Shown here: in pieces, positions 34,603-44,237 of the stretch
Layout: each line of letters begins with the position of its first letter
How positions within the stretch are numbered: position 1 is the first letter of the stretch
Origin: Halosimplex carlsbadense 2-9-1
GTDB lineage: Archaea > Halobacteriota > Halobacteria > Halobacteriales > Haloarculaceae
Length of the DNA: 64,000 nt
Assembly: GCF_000337455.1 (NCBI RefSeq)
Contig: NZ_AOIU01000008.1
Span: 67,423-131,422 of the forward strand
Direction of reading: 5' to 3'
The notes under the pieces: generated by a model
Told to the model about the DNA's origin: nothing
The model's database searches: none
The model's input: the letters and a program-made list of their open reading frames with translations, nothing else
Position numbers and translations under genes: made by a program

Positions 34603-35001
34603 GTGAACGCGAAGGCCGGAGCGAACCCGACGGTGAACGCCCGGACCGTCGCGGTCAGCGCCGTCTTCGCCGCCGTGGCGGGACTGGCCCTCTGGCCGCC
34701 CGGCGGCGTCTACTGGACCGCGGTGGCCGCGGCGGTCGGCGAGACTGCGACGCTGGCGCTGGTCGTCGTCGCGGCACTGGCGCTCAGTGGCGCGTTCGGG
34801 GCGCTCACCGGCGTCGGGGTCCGGGCGTTCGCCGTCGGTGCGGCACTGGCCTATCTCCTCGGGATGGCCGCGATCGCGGTCGCCATCTCGCCGGACAGTC
34901 CCGTGCATCTCCTCCTCTACGGTGGGATCGCCGTCTGTCTCGTCGCCGGCGTCGCCGTCGCACGCGTTCGCGCCGCCAGCGCGCGAACGTCCAACGTTTA
35001 A
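34603..35001 (+). CDS. Small membrane protein of unknown function
   Basis: 132 aa from a GTG. Four hydrophobic segments (about 14-34, 42-68, 74-92 and 98-120) end in an Arg/Ala-rich tail. It sits just upstream of the ABC transporter genes, which have their own TATA box inside its 3' end (34996-35003), so it may be a separate unit. No motif was recognised. Confidence 0.6.
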   Translation: MNAKAGANPTVNARTVAVSAVFAAVAGLALWPPGGVYWTAVAAAVGETATLALVVVAALALSGAFGALTGVGVRAFAVGAALAYLLGMAAIAVAISPDSPVHLLLYGGIAVCLVAGVAVARVRAASARTSNV

Positions 35002-35003
35002 TC
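34996..35003 (+). promoter_or_regulatory. TATA-like element of the ABC exporter operon
   Basis: GTTTAATC is centred 28 nt before the GTG at 35027. It overlaps the stop region of the preceding gene. Confidence 0.55.
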
Positions 35004-35026
35004 TCCGTGGGCCCCCTGGGACGGGT

Positions 35027-35778
<752 letters not shown>

Positions 35779-35779
<1 letters not shown>

Positions 35780-37020
35780 TGGATCTCTCGGAGACGCTGC
35801 GGATCAGCGTCCGCTCGCTGCGCTCCCATCGCCTGCGGGCGGCGCTGACGGTGATCGGCATCGTCATCGGGATCGCCGCGGTCGTCACCTTCGCCACCTT
35901 CGGCGCGAGCCTGAAGGCCGACGTGGTCTCGGAGATCGAGGGCTCCAGCGCCAACGAGGTGTACCTCGTCGCCAGCGAGGCCGACGAGGGCGGCGGCTTC
36001 GGCGGCGCCGGCCAGCCCGTCTTCACCGAGTACGACCTCTCGCAGTTGCGCGAGATCGAGGGCGTCCAGCGCGTCGTCCCCCGCGGGATCGTCCCCGTCA
36101 GCGCGATCGCCCACGACAACGAGACGATCGCCCAGCGACAGGTCACCGCGACCAACGCGACTGCATTCGAGACGGCCACCTTCGAGTCGGGCCGGGCCTT
36201 CGAAAACGGCGCGAACGAGGCGGTCGTCAACCGCCCGGCCGCGCGGCTGTTCCCGGGCAACCTCACGACGGGCGACGACCTCTCGATCACCCGTTCGTCG
36301 GGCGAGCGATTCAACGTCAGCGTGGTCGGGATCGTCAACGGAACCGGCGGCCAGCTCCCCTTTAGCTCCTTTACCGACCAGCCGCGGGTGTTCGTGCCCG
36401 CCGATCCGTTCTACCAGTCCGTCGTCGAGAGCCCCAACGCCGTGAGCAACCAACGGGTCTACTCACAGGTGACCGTCGTCACCGACCCCGCCGACACCAC
36501 CGCGACCCAGGAGCGCGTCCGCGAGTACTTCGCCAGCCCCCGCTCGGACGCCGCACAGCTCGTCCCCGAGGGGTACGAGGTCGCCGCCCGGACGAACGCC
36601 GACCTCGTCGACAGCATCGAGCGCATCGTCACGCGGCTCACCCGCTTCGTGACCGGGATCGCCGTCATCGCGCTGATCGTCGGCGCCGTCGGCATCGCCA
36701 ACATCATGCTCGTCAGCGTCACCGAGCGCACCCGCGAGATCGGGATCATGAAGGCCGTCGGCGCGCGCAGCCGCGACGTGATGGAGCTCTTTCTCGCCGA
36801 GGCGGTCCTGCTGGGCGCGCTGGGCGCTCTCATCGGCGTCCCCCTGGGGATCGCGGGCGGCTGGGCCGCCACCCGCTACGCGGAGATCTCCCTCGAACTC
36901 GCGCCCGGATGGTTCGCCGCCGCGGTCGCCGTCGGCGTCCTCACCGGCGTCGTCGCCGGGCTCTACCCCGCCTGGCGGGCCGCCCGCGTCGATCCCATCG
37001 ACGCGCTGCGCTACGAGTGA
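35779..37020 (+). CDS. ABC transporter permease (MacB/FtsX family)
   Basis: 413 aa. One N-terminal membrane helix (about 19-43, LTVIGIVIGIAAVVTF) is followed by a large periplasm-like MacB_PCD domain (about 45-285). Three C-terminal helices belong to the FtsX domain (ITRLTRFVTGIAVIALIVGA, then MKAVGARSRDVMELFLAEA). It pairs with the overlapping ATPase. Such exporters move peptides, lipoproteins or lipids outward by mechanotransmission. The substrate is unknown. Confidence 0.92.
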
Positions 37021-37062
37021 GGGGGCGCGGAATCGAGTCACCGACCCCCGCGGGGGTCGCCG

Positions 37063-37752
37063 CTATCCGGTCCCCGCGACCCGCAATCGCTGGCCCTGGA
37101 GGACGAGCCACCCGCCGGCGATGCCCGCGATCCACTGGAGCGCGACGACGATATCGCGGCGTTCCCCGTCGGTAGTGCTGTAGCTCGTCGCCGTGACGAC
37201 GTAGTAGCTCCCGTCGTGGGCCACGAGTTCGTCGGCGTCGTCGAGCGGGTCGCTCGTCCGGAACTGGCCGGTCTCCAGTGCTCGACGGACGCCGGTCGAC
37301 GCGTCCTCGCTCGACACCGCGACGTAGTCCAGCGCCTGGGACTGTTCGGCCGGTTCGAGGCCGTACTCGTAGGTGCCGTTCCCCCGGTCCAGGCTGGTCG
37401 GTTCGAAAAATCCCTCGTCCCAGACGTAGACGTACCAGTAGTCGGTGCCGAGGATCCGCTGTGGGAGTCCGTCGTACACGACCCCGTCATTCGCGTGAAC
37501 CGCCCGTTCGAGCATGCACGACCGGGTCGGGAGCTGGTCGTCCAGACACGCGACTTTCGGGTCGATCACGTCTGCGGGGTCCGCCGCGTCGTACGTCCCG
37601 TTGTCGTAGAAGGTGACCCGTCCGGGTTCGTACGTGTAGCTGTCCGGGTCGCCGATGTCGAGCGCGCCGACGACGAACGGGTTCACCAGCAGCGCGAATC
37701 CCACGACGATCAGGAGCGTCCCCCACTGTCGCTGGGTCAGCGACTGCGTCAC
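37063..37752 (-). CDS. Exported or membrane protein of unknown function with two terminal helices
   Basis: 229 aa from a GTG at 37752. TTGTTAG on the minus strand lies about 27 nt upstream. A membrane helix near residues 10-28 (WGTLLIVVGFALLVNPFVVG) and another near 205-220 flank a loop that probably faces outside. The loop has two cysteines (VACLDD and RSCMLE) and a Tyr/Trp-rich stretch (DYWYVYVWDEGFFEP). No known motif was seen. It is convergent with the ABC permease. Confidence 0.65.
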   Translation of the reverse strand: MTQSLTQRQWGTLLIVVGFALLVNPFVVGALDIGDPDSYTYEPGRVTFYDNGTYDAADPADVIDPKVACLDDQLPTRSCMLERAVHANDGVVYDGLPQRILGTDYWYVYVWDEGFFEPTSLDRGNGTYEYGLEPAEQSQALDYVAVSSEDASTGVRRALETGQFRTSDPLDDADELVAHDGSYYVVTATSYSTTDGERRDIVVALQWIAGIAGGWLVLQGQRLRVAGTG

Positions 37753-37865
37753 GGCCGATAGTTCACTCCGTCTAACAAGAATGTGCCGGTCTCGCGGACG
37801 GTCGGCGGGTGGGTCGCCCGTACGCCGGTCTGGGTGCCCGTCACACGGTGGCCCGTCCAACAAAG

Positions 37866-37873
37866 GCTTAAAC
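37866..37873 (+). promoter_or_regulatory. TATA-like element of the KH protein gene
   Basis: GCTTAAAC is centred 28 nt before the ATG at 37898. Confidence 0.6.
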
Positions 37874-37897
37874 CGACGGAGACTCCTACGGTCAGGC

Positions 37898-38446
37898 ATG
37901 CAACACGTGAAGATTCCGCAGGACCGGATCGGCGTGCTGATCGGCGAAGGGGGTGCGACGCTGCGGGAGATCGAAGACCGCGCGGAGGTGCGACTCGACG
38001 TCGACAGCGAGACGGGGCAGGTGAAGGTCGAACAGACCGGCGACCCCCTCACCGCGCTGAAGGGGCCGGACATCGTCAAGGCCATCGGCCGCGGGTTCGC
38101 CCCCGAGGAGGCCATGCGCCTGCTCGACGACGAGATGATGATGTTCGACATCATCGACATCGACGCCGCCGCGCGCAACCGCAACGACCTCCAGCGCCAC
38201 AAGGGCCGACTCATCGGCGAGGACGGCCGCACCCGCGAACTCATGGAGGAACTCTCCGGCGCCTCCGTCGTCATCTACGGCTCCACCCTGGGCATCATCG
38301 GCGGCCCCGAACAGGTCGACACCGTCCGCGAAGCCGCCGAGATGATCATCGAGGGCGCCCCCCACGGCACCGTCTACTCCTTCCTCGAAGAGAAGCACAA
38401 CGAGATGAAACACAAGGGCCTCGACTATCACAAGTTCTCCGGCTAG
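37898..38446 (+). CDS. KH-domain ribosome assembly protein (Krr1/Pno1-Dim2 type)
   Basis: 182 aa. Two KH modules are seen. The first has IGVLIGEGGATLREIEDRAE (about 11-30). The second has KGRLIGEDGRTRELMEELSG (about 105-124) and ends in the conserved VYSFLEEKHNEMKHKGLDY. This layout is that of archaeal Dim2/Krr1-like proteins that bind the 3' end of 16S rRNA during small-subunit maturation. In many archaea it is next to eIF1A and Rio1, but here it stands alone. Confidence 0.9.
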   Translation: MQHVKIPQDRIGVLIGEGGATLREIEDRAEVRLDVDSETGQVKVEQTGDPLTALKGPDIVKAIGRGFAPEEAMRLLDDEMMMFDIIDIDAAARNRNDLQRHKGRLIGEDGRTRELMEELSGASVVIYGSTLGIIGGPEQVDTVREAAEMIIEGAPHGTVYSFLEEKHNEMKHKGLDYHKFSG

Positions 38447-38508
38447 GAACAGATACAGCCCCTCTCCGTCGATCTGCTGTTTGTCGGCTTCGTTTTACGG
38501 CCCCGACT

Positions 38509-38911
38509 GCTTCCGCTACTATCGCTTCCGCGAACAGCGCGAGATACCCTCGAACAGCCGCCGCTACCACGACCGCCCTCGTGATCGTGACTGCGAACAG
38601 CGTGAAAGCCCCGACCCGCTCGACGACGACGGACGAAGCAAGTGACGCGGGACCGGAGGTCCCGCTAATCTGAGGCCGTAGCCCTCAGACACCGCAGGTC
38701 AAAGGCCGAGGAGCGTGGTTCGAAAGACGCCACAGGCGTCTTTCGTCATCACGAGAGAGCAAAGCTCTCTCGAACGACAGCGAGGCCCGGGAGCGCAGAG
38801 CACGGGGGCTTTCACGCTGTCTTGCACTACGATCAGTCCCGCGGTGCTGTCTGTCGTCGCGGTCGCGGAGGGTCGCGGGCCGTTCGCAATCGGGCGATCA
38901 GTAGCGGTAGC
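38509..38911. mobile_element. Fold-back (MITE-like) element with four internal perfect hairpins
   Basis: The arms are about 105 nt long, 38509-38612 and 38805-38911, inverted and imperfect. Their inner ends share 16 identical bases (ACAGCGTGAAAGCCCC at 38597-38612, complement at 38805-38820). The outer ends share GCT(A/T)CCGCTACT. Between the arms lie four hairpins, three of them with 3-nt loops. 38647-38665 has an 8-bp stem, 38721-38745 has 11 bp and 38752-38772 has 9 bp. 38669-38689 has 7 bp with a 7-nt loop. No transposase is encoded, so it would be non-autonomous, or the core may be a structured RNA. No target duplication was established. Confidence 0.6.
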
Positions 38912-38985
38912 CGTCCCGGTCGCACTGTCTCGTCCGCCGCGAAAACTCACGCACGAGACGACTGAGACGACTCCAGGTACGAGGG

Positions 38986-38991
38986 TATATA
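38986..38991 (+). promoter_or_regulatory. TATA box of the alcohol dehydrogenase gene
   Basis: TATATA is centred 27 nt before the ATG at 39016, giving a leaderless start. Confidence 0.65.
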
Positions 38992-39015
38992 GCGGGCGCT
39001 GCCGATAGCCCGGGT

Positions 39016-40083
39016 ATGCGCGCAGCAGTCTTCACGGACTACGGCGAACCGCTGGACGTGCGTGAGGTCGACGACCCCGAGCCCGACCCCCACGGCGCGG
39101 TCGTCGCCGTCGAGGCCTGCGGAGTGTGTCGCAGCGACTGGCACGCCTGGCAGGGCGACTGGGAGTGGCGCGGCCTCGACCCGGTGCCGGGCCACATCCT
39201 CGGCCACGAACCCGCCGGCCACGTCGTCGCCGTCGGCGAGGAGGTAACGGGCGTCTCCGAGGGCGACCACGTCGCCGTCCCGTTCAACCTCGGCGACGGC
39301 TCCTGTCACCTCTGTCGGACCGGCCACTCGAACATCTGCGAGAACCGCGAGGCGCTGGGTCTCCAGCCGAGCGCACCGGGCGCCTTCGCCGAGCAGGTCC
39401 CGGTCCCCCACGCCGACCACAACCTCGTCACGCTCCCCGAGGGCGTCTCCTCGGTCGACATGGCGGGGCTGGGCTGTCGGTTCATGACCGCGTTCCACGG
39501 GCTGGCCCACCGCGCGGACGTGGGCGCCGGCGACTGGTTCGTCGTCCACGGCTGCGGCGGCGTCGGGCTCTCGGCCGTCCAGATCGCCGACGCGCTGGGC
39601 GCCAACGTCATCGGCGTCGACCTGATGGACGACAAGCTCGACTTCGCCGAAGCGCAGGGCGCCGTCGAGACGGTCAACGCCGGCGACGTCGAGGACCCCG
39701 CGGCGGAAGTCCGGGCGATCACCGACGGCGGCGCCGACGTGTCGATGGACGCGCTGGGCATCGAGACCACCTGCCGCAACGCTATCGGTAGTCTCGGCAA
39801 GACCGGCCAGCACGTCCAGGTGGGGCTGACGACGAAGGAGGCCGGCGGGACCCTCCCGCTGCCGACCGACGAGATGGTCACCGCCGAGATCGACTTCCTC
39901 GGCGCGCTCGGCATGCCGCCCGAGCGCTACGACGAAATCTTCCGGATGGTCGCCACCGGGAAACTCGACCCCGCCGCGATCATCACCGAACGCATCGGCC
40001 TGGAGGAGGTGTCGGGCGTCCTCGACGACATGACCGACTTCGAGACGGTCGGGATTCCCGTCATCGACGACTTCGACGGGTGA
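39016..40083 (+). CDS. Zinc-dependent medium-chain alcohol dehydrogenase
   Basis: 355 aa. The catalytic zinc ligands are in ACGVCRSDWHAW (Cys near 38) and GHEPAGHV (His near 63). The structural zinc loop SCHLCRTGHSNIC keeps three cysteines, with Asp where the first usually is. The Rossmann motif is GCGGVGLSAVQIA (about 177-189), followed by VIGVDLMDDK with an Asp that favours NAD. The family oxidises alcohols or reduces aldehydes; the substrate is not clear. It is a single gene with its own TATA box. Confidence 0.9.
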   Translation: MRAAVFTDYGEPLDVREVDDPEPDPHGAVVAVEACGVCRSDWHAWQGDWEWRGLDPVPGHILGHEPAGHVVAVGEEVTGVSEGDHVAVPFNLGDGSCHLCRTGHSNICENREALGLQPSAPGAFAEQVPVPHADHNLVTLPEGVSSVDMAGLGCRFMTAFHGLAHRADVGAGDWFVVHGCGGVGLSAVQIADALGANVIGVDLMDDKLDFAEAQGAVETVNAGDVEDPAAEVRAITDGGADVSMDALGIETTCRNAIGSLGKTGQHVQVGLTTKEAGGTLPLPTDEMVTAEIDFLGALGMPPERYDEIFRMVATGKLDPAAIITERIGLEEVSGVLDDMTDFETVGIPVIDDFDG

Positions 40084-40144
40084 GGACCGGCTCTGCTGTC
40101 GCTGCCCGACGGGACATTCGACTGAAAACGATTTCGCGCTCGCC

Positions 40145-41017
40145 CTACGGCTGCCCGCCGCTCTTCTCGTCGCCGTTACCGCCGCCGGCGTGATCCGGCG
40201 GACCGTCCGAGCCATCCTCTTTCTCTTCGTCTTCAGCTTCTTCGCTATCTCCTTCGTCCGCCTCGTCTTCTTCCTTCTCAGTTTCCTCCTCTTCTTCTTC
40301 CTCCTCAGTTTCCTCCTCTTCTTCTTCCTCCTCAGTTTCCTCCTCGTCTTCCTCTTCACCGACTCCGTCTTCATCGTCGCCGGCGTGGTCGGGCGGACCT
40401 TGCGTGCTGTTGCCCGTCTGGTTCCCGGGGCCGGCGTGGTCGGGCGGACCCTGCGTGCTGTTGTCGGTTTCGTTGCCCGTCTGGTTCCCGGGGCCGGCGT
40501 GAGCCGGCGGGCCGCTGCCGTTGCCGGGGTTGTTGGCCGTCACCCACGAGGCGATCGCCAGTCCGCGCGGTCCGTCGGTGTCGTTCAGGTTCGACACGAA
40601 GCCGCCGAGCTGCAGACCGAATGGCGTCGTCGTCTCGTTCGTCTCGCCCGCCGCTGCCTCGTTGGACGCCGCGGCGGTCAAGTTGGCCGTGGTCGTCGCC
40701 GTGCCGTTGTCGACCGTCGCCGTCACCGACACCGTCAGCGACTGGTTCGGCGCGGGCAGGCCCACGGCCCCGTCCGGTCCGGTGGTGTACGTTCCCGTGC
40801 CGTCGTACGTGACGTTCTCCGTGACCGCCGTCACCTCGACCGACGCGTTCGCGACCGTGTCGTTCGCCGTCCCGTTCGCGACCGTCACCGTGATGTCGTC
40901 GTCCTGTTCCACATCGACGCCCAGCGACTCGGCCGACGACGCCGCAGCCATCGCCGGCGTCGCAACCGAGACGACCATCAGCGCCGCCAATACGAGTGCT
41001 CGTGTGCCCTGGTTCAT
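40145..41017 (-). CDS. Secreted low-complexity acidic protein with tandem repeats
   Basis: 290 aa. A Sec-type signal peptide (TRALVLAALMVVSVATPAMA) precedes an Asn/Thr-rich beta domain (about 25-155) with many N-x-S/T sites. The C-terminal half is repetitive. GPPDHAGPGNQTG-type units come first, then an acidic tract made of a 9-residue EEETEEEEE unit, encoded by three 27-nt DNA repeats (40277-40357), and a last GPPDHAGGG unit. It resembles haloarchaeal surface proteins with PPDHAG linkers. The tract length may vary by slippage. Function unknown; possibly a cell-surface or salt-responsive protein. Confidence 0.75.
   Translation of the reverse strand: MNQGTRALVLAALMVVSVATPAMAAASSAESLGVDVEQDDDITVTVANGTANDTVANASVEVTAVTENVTYDGTGTYTTGPDGAVGLPAPNQSLTVSVTATVDNGTATTTANLTAAASNEAAAGETNETTTPFGLQLGGFVSNLNDTDGPRGLAIASWVTANNPGNGSGPPAHAGPGNQTGNETDNSTQGPPDHAGPGNQTGNSTQGPPDHAGDDEDGVGEEEDEEETEEEEEEEETEEEEEEEETEKEEDEADEGDSEEAEDEEKEDGSDGPPDHAGGGNGDEKSGGQP
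40277..40357. repeat. 27-nt tandem repeat, three copies
   Basis: Copies start at 40277, 40304 and 40331 with the core CTCAGTTTCCTCCTC. Each encodes nine residues of the acidic tract of the secreted protein. The third copy has diverged slightly. Confidence 0.85.
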
Positions 41018-41208
41018 ACATCGACACTCCAGGGTCGGTTTCCACTTAGTCGTGGGTTACTCTCGGCTCGATTTTCGCCGAGTTAACGCGAATTTTCCCG
41101 CCATGAACAGTCTCCGGGCGATTATCCACGTTGAAAACGGCCAGCGGGACGGGAGCATCGGCCCAGCGGATGGGAAGCGTTTTCAGGTGCGATGGGTGAG
41201 AAGCGGGC

Positions 41209-41373
41209 ATGAACCTTCGCGACGTGCCGACGGACTCGTACGCGCTGTGGCTGGTCGCGTTCCTCGTCCCGGCCCTCGTCGTCGGCGCGGTGACCGACAC
41301 CGTCCTCGGGGCGTCGGTCGCCGCGGTCGTGCTGGCCGCGGTCGGATACCTCTACTTCAATTACCCGTTCTGA
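41209..41373 (+). CDS. Small two-helix membrane protein
   Basis: 54 aa, MNLRDVPTDSYALWLVAF and onward. Two hydrophobic helices (about 12-32 and 34-50) end in YFNYPF. GTTTTCAGG lies about 27 nt upstream. Small proteins of this type are common in haloarchaea. Function unknown. Confidence 0.6.
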   Translation: MNLRDVPTDSYALWLVAFLVPALVVGAVTDTVLGASVAAVVLAAVGYLYFNYPF

Positions 41374-41398
41374 GCGGGCACTCGCCGTCCGAGGGTTC

Positions 41399-41623
41399 TC
41401 ACCCGGTGATCAGGACGTAGACGCCCCAGATCGCCACCGCTCCGCCCGCGAGGCGCACGGCCGCGACGTCCGCACCGGAACTGCCGCGGCCTTCGACACC
41501 CGTCCCGAGTCGCGCGGCGATCGCCCGGGCCACGTACGCGACGTAGAGACCGAACCCGACGTACAGCAACCCCGTTAATTCCACCACGTGTGCGTACACG
41601 TAGTCGAGCGTACAAGAACCCAC
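41399..41623 (-). CDS. Small membrane protein of unknown function
   Basis: 74 aa from a GTG; a shorter start is possible. Two hydrophobic segments (GLLYVGFGLYVAYVARAI and RLAGGAVAIWGVYVLITG) flank a Gly/Ser loop. It lies just upstream of the stop of the small gene on the other strand and is convergent with it. No further motif. Confidence 0.5.
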   Translation of the reverse strand: MGSCTLDYVYAHVVELTGLLYVGFGLYVAYVARAIAARLGTGVEGRGSSGADVAAVRLAGGAVAIWGVYVLITG

Positions 41624-41650
41624 CTCCCGGCTCGCCGCGGGCCGGCCGCG

Positions 41651-42955
41651 CTACGCGCCGTCCTCGGCCCGCGCGACCAGGTCCCGGGCGTGTTCGGTCG
41701 CGCGCTCGCGCACGGCGCGCTCGTCGAGCGTCAGCACCTCGCGGTCGCGCATCAGGACCTCGCCGTCGCAGACGGTGTGGCGCACGTCGCCGCCGCGGAC
41801 GGCGTAGGCGAGGTGACTCACCGGATCGTGGGCGGGCGTCAGGTGCGCCGCTTCCAGACCCACCACGGCGAGATCGGCGTTGGCGCCCGCCTCGACGCGT
41901 CCGCCGTCGACGCCCAGGAGGTCGGCGCTCCCCTCCGTGACCATCTCGACGACGGCCTCGGCGGGGACGGCGCTGGCGTCCTCGGCGGCGAGCTTGCCGA
42001 TCATCGCCGCGTCGCGCACCTCGTCGAAGGCGTCCAGATCGTTGTTCGAGGCCGCGCCGTCCGTGCCGATCCCGACGGTCACGCCCGCCTCGCGGAGGCG
42101 CTCGACGGGCGCCATCCCGCTGGCGAGTTTCATGTTCGACGCCGGGCAGTGGGCGACGCCGGTCCCGGTGTCGGCCAGCAGGTCGATCTCCGTCTCGTCG
42201 ACGTGGACGCCGTGGGCGACGTAGGTGTCCGCCCCGAGCAGGTCGAGGTCGTCGGCGTATTCGAGGGGGCGAACGCCGTGCTCGTCGACGATCGGGTCGA
42301 CCTCGTTCTCGGTCTCGTTGGCGTGGAAGTGGATGGGGAGGTCAGCCTCGCGGGCCTTCGGGACGAACTCCCGGAGGTACGCCTCGCCGACGGTGGTCAG
42401 CGAGTGGGGCTGAAACGTCGTCGCGATCCGCCCGTCCGCGGCGCCGTCGAACTCCGCCGCCACGTCGAGACTCCGCTGCAGGTCCGCCCGCGCGGCCTCG
42501 TCGTCCTTGCCGACGGTGACGGCGGTGTGGCCGAGGACGGCCCGCACACCGGCTCGCTCGACCGCGTCGGCGATCCGGTCGACGTGGAAGTACATGTCCG
42601 AGAACGCGGTGGTTCCCGACTTGATCATCTCGACGATGCCGAGTTCCGCACCGGCTTCGATGTCGTCGGCGCTGAGTTCGGCCTCGACCGGCCAGATGTC
42701 CTCCTGTAGCCAGGCGTCCAGCGGCTTGTCGTCGGCGTACCCGCGCAGGAGTGTCATCGCGACGTGAGTGTGGGCGTTGACCAGCCCCGGGATCACCAGG
42801 CCGCCGCTCGCGTCCAGCGTCTCCGACGCGTCCGCGGTGCCGGGATCGACCACGTCGACGATGTCGCCCGAATCCCGATCGACCAGCACGTCCGCCCGCT
42901 CGACTGTGTGGTCGGGTCGCAGTACCTGTCCGCCCGCGACGAGAAGGTCGCTCAT
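41651..42955 (-). CDS. mtaD: Methylthioadenosine/S-adenosylhomocysteine deaminase-type amidohydrolase
   Basis: 434 aa. The metal ligands are in NAHTHVAM (HxH, about 60-67), then HFHANET (about 209-215), YVAHGVH (about 246-252) and GIGTDGAASNNDLD (Asp near 295). The MTA/SAH deaminase signature MTLLRGYADDKPLDAWLQ is present. Such enzymes convert 5'-methylthioadenosine or SAH to inosyl forms and can also deaminate 5'-deoxyadenosine, recycling SAM by-products. The gene is single, with no methionine-cycle neighbours here. Substrate preference cannot be read from sequence. Confidence 0.9.
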   Translation of the reverse strand: MSDLLVAGGQVLRPDHTVERADVLVDRDSGDIVDVVDPGTADASETLDASGGLVIPGLVNAHTHVAMTLLRGYADDKPLDAWLQEDIWPVEAELSADDIEAGAELGIVEMIKSGTTAFSDMYFHVDRIADAVERAGVRAVLGHTAVTVGKDDEAARADLQRSLDVAAEFDGAADGRIATTFQPHSLTTVGEAYLREFVPKAREADLPIHFHANETENEVDPIVDEHGVRPLEYADDLDLLGADTYVAHGVHVDETEIDLLADTGTGVAHCPASNMKLASGMAPVERLREAGVTVGIGTDGAASNNDLDAFDEVRDAAMIGKLAAEDASAVPAEAVVEMVTEGSADLLGVDGGRVEAGANADLAVVGLEAAHLTPAHDPVSHLAYAVRGGDVRHTVCDGEVLMRDREVLTLDERAVRERATEHARDLVARAEDGA

Positions 42956-43015
42956 GTCACGGGAGTTTTCGCGGCGGGTGCGTGAATCTGTCCCTCGACG
43001 ACGGCGTGTCCGGCG

Positions 43016-44185
43016 TCACTTCCGGGCGGCGCGGTCCCGGAGTCGGTCGACCCTGCTGTTGAGCGAGGGTTCCATCCGGCGGATGCCGGTCAGGCGACCC
43101 CACTCCATCGGCGCGTCGTTGAGGTCGGCGTAGCGCTCGATAGCCCGCTCGACGGCTTCGCGACTCGTCCGCTCGACGGCCGCGGTGTCGGCCTGGTAGA
43201 CCAGCCACTGGCCCGCCCACAGCCCGAGGAGACCGGCTGCGACTGCGACCAGCGCGACCACCGCGTCGCTCACGCCCGGTACGGAGAAGACACCCAGGAG
43301 CGGACCGAGTGCGAACACCGTCGTTCCGACGGCGATCGCCAGTCGCGCTTCGAGGTGCTTCCTGTCCACGCGCTCGGCCTGCAGGGCCAGGTACGCCCGG
43401 AGCGTGCCGTCGTCGAGCTCGTCGAGCAGGTAGTCGGTGACGAACAGCTGTCGGCGGCGGGGCGGGCCGCGCAGGACCGCGAACGCCTGTTTCGCGTCGG
43501 CGCCGTCGAGGACGCGGACGGCGTGGGGTGCCAGTCCCGCGTCGTCGCACAGCCGCCCGAGTCGGTCGCGCTCGGCCTCGGTCGGTCGCCGCGTCGACCG
43601 GGTCAGCCTGACCAGCCACGGCGCCGTGACCCAGACCGCGAGGACCGACAGGAAGAGGACGGCGACGAACGGCAGCGCGGTCGTCCGTTCGGTGGTCAAC
43701 GCGTCCTGCACGACGACGAGCGCGGTGAAGTACAGCGCCACCGCGAGACCGAACCGACCCAGGCGGAGCGCGGCGGACCCCGGCGACAGGTCGGTCCCCC
43801 GGAGCGACCGAATCGCAGGGAACGCGCCGAGGTACGCGCCGATCACGGCCACCAGCGGCGTCGTAACGCCGAGAAACAGCGTGACGGCGCTCGCGAGTTC
43901 CGTGTCCGTCCCGAGCAGCGGCGCGGCCGCCGCGTCAACGACGAGGAACCAGTCGGCGTCCAGCAACGCGAGGACCGTCGCCGCGTAGACGACCACCAGC
44001 ACGACGCGGACGGCCCGCCGGAGTCGCGAGAGCGCGGCGACGCGGTCGTCCGCGTCTCGTACCCGCAGTCCGTACAGGTAGAGGACAAGGCCGCCGATGG
44101 CGGCGCCCGCGCCGAGCGCGCCCAGCGAGTCGAGGACGGCACCGCTGTCGATGCCCGACTGGAGGGTGGGGAGACGGGCGAGCAT
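43016..44185 (-). CDS. M48-like membrane protein lacking the HExxH site
   Basis: 389 aa from MLARLPTLQSG. Multiple membrane segments occupy the first 175 residues. The second half follows the layout of M48 (HtpX-like) peptidases, but where LLDELxxxELxAVLAHELAH is expected the protein reads LLDELDDGTLRAYLALQAER, so the metal-binding HExxH is gone. The later ExxAD region reads VYQADTAAVERTSREA. It is probably an inactive relative that may bind membrane proteins or peptides. Two active-looking M48 proteins lie at 56-58 kb. Confidence 0.7.
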   Translation of the reverse strand: MLARLPTLQSGIDSGAVLDSLGALGAGAAIGGLVLYLYGLRVRDADDRVAALSRLRRAVRVVLVVVYAATVLALLDADWFLVVDAAAAPLLGTDTELASAVTLFLGVTTPLVAVIGAYLGAFPAIRSLRGTDLSPGSAALRLGRFGLAVALYFTALVVVQDALTTERTTALPFVAVLFLSVLAVWVTAPWLVRLTRSTRRPTEAERDRLGRLCDDAGLAPHAVRVLDGADAKQAFAVLRGPPRRRQLFVTDYLLDELDDGTLRAYLALQAERVDRKHLEARLAIAVGTTVFALGPLLGVFSVPGVSDAVVALVAVAAGLLGLWAGQWLVYQADTAAVERTSREAVERAIERYADLNDAPMEWGRLTGIRRMEPSLNSRVDRLRDRAARK

Positions 44186-44237
44186 GGCCGGTGATCCGGC
44201 CGGTCGCGGCAAAACGTTTGTGTGTCGTCACGTTCGC

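Larger units (their letters stand above)
38447..39015. other. 569-nt gene-free region containing a fold-back element
   Basis: No credible coding frame covers this stretch. It contains the long inverted repeat and hairpin cluster described separately, and at its right end the TATA box of the alcohol dehydrogenase. No tRNA-like structure was seen. Confidence 0.7.

Noticed and set aside
38447-39015. Open frames in both directions within the gap
   Set aside because: They translate to Thr/Ser/Ala-rich sequence produced by the inverted arms and hairpins. There is no promoter-start relation.
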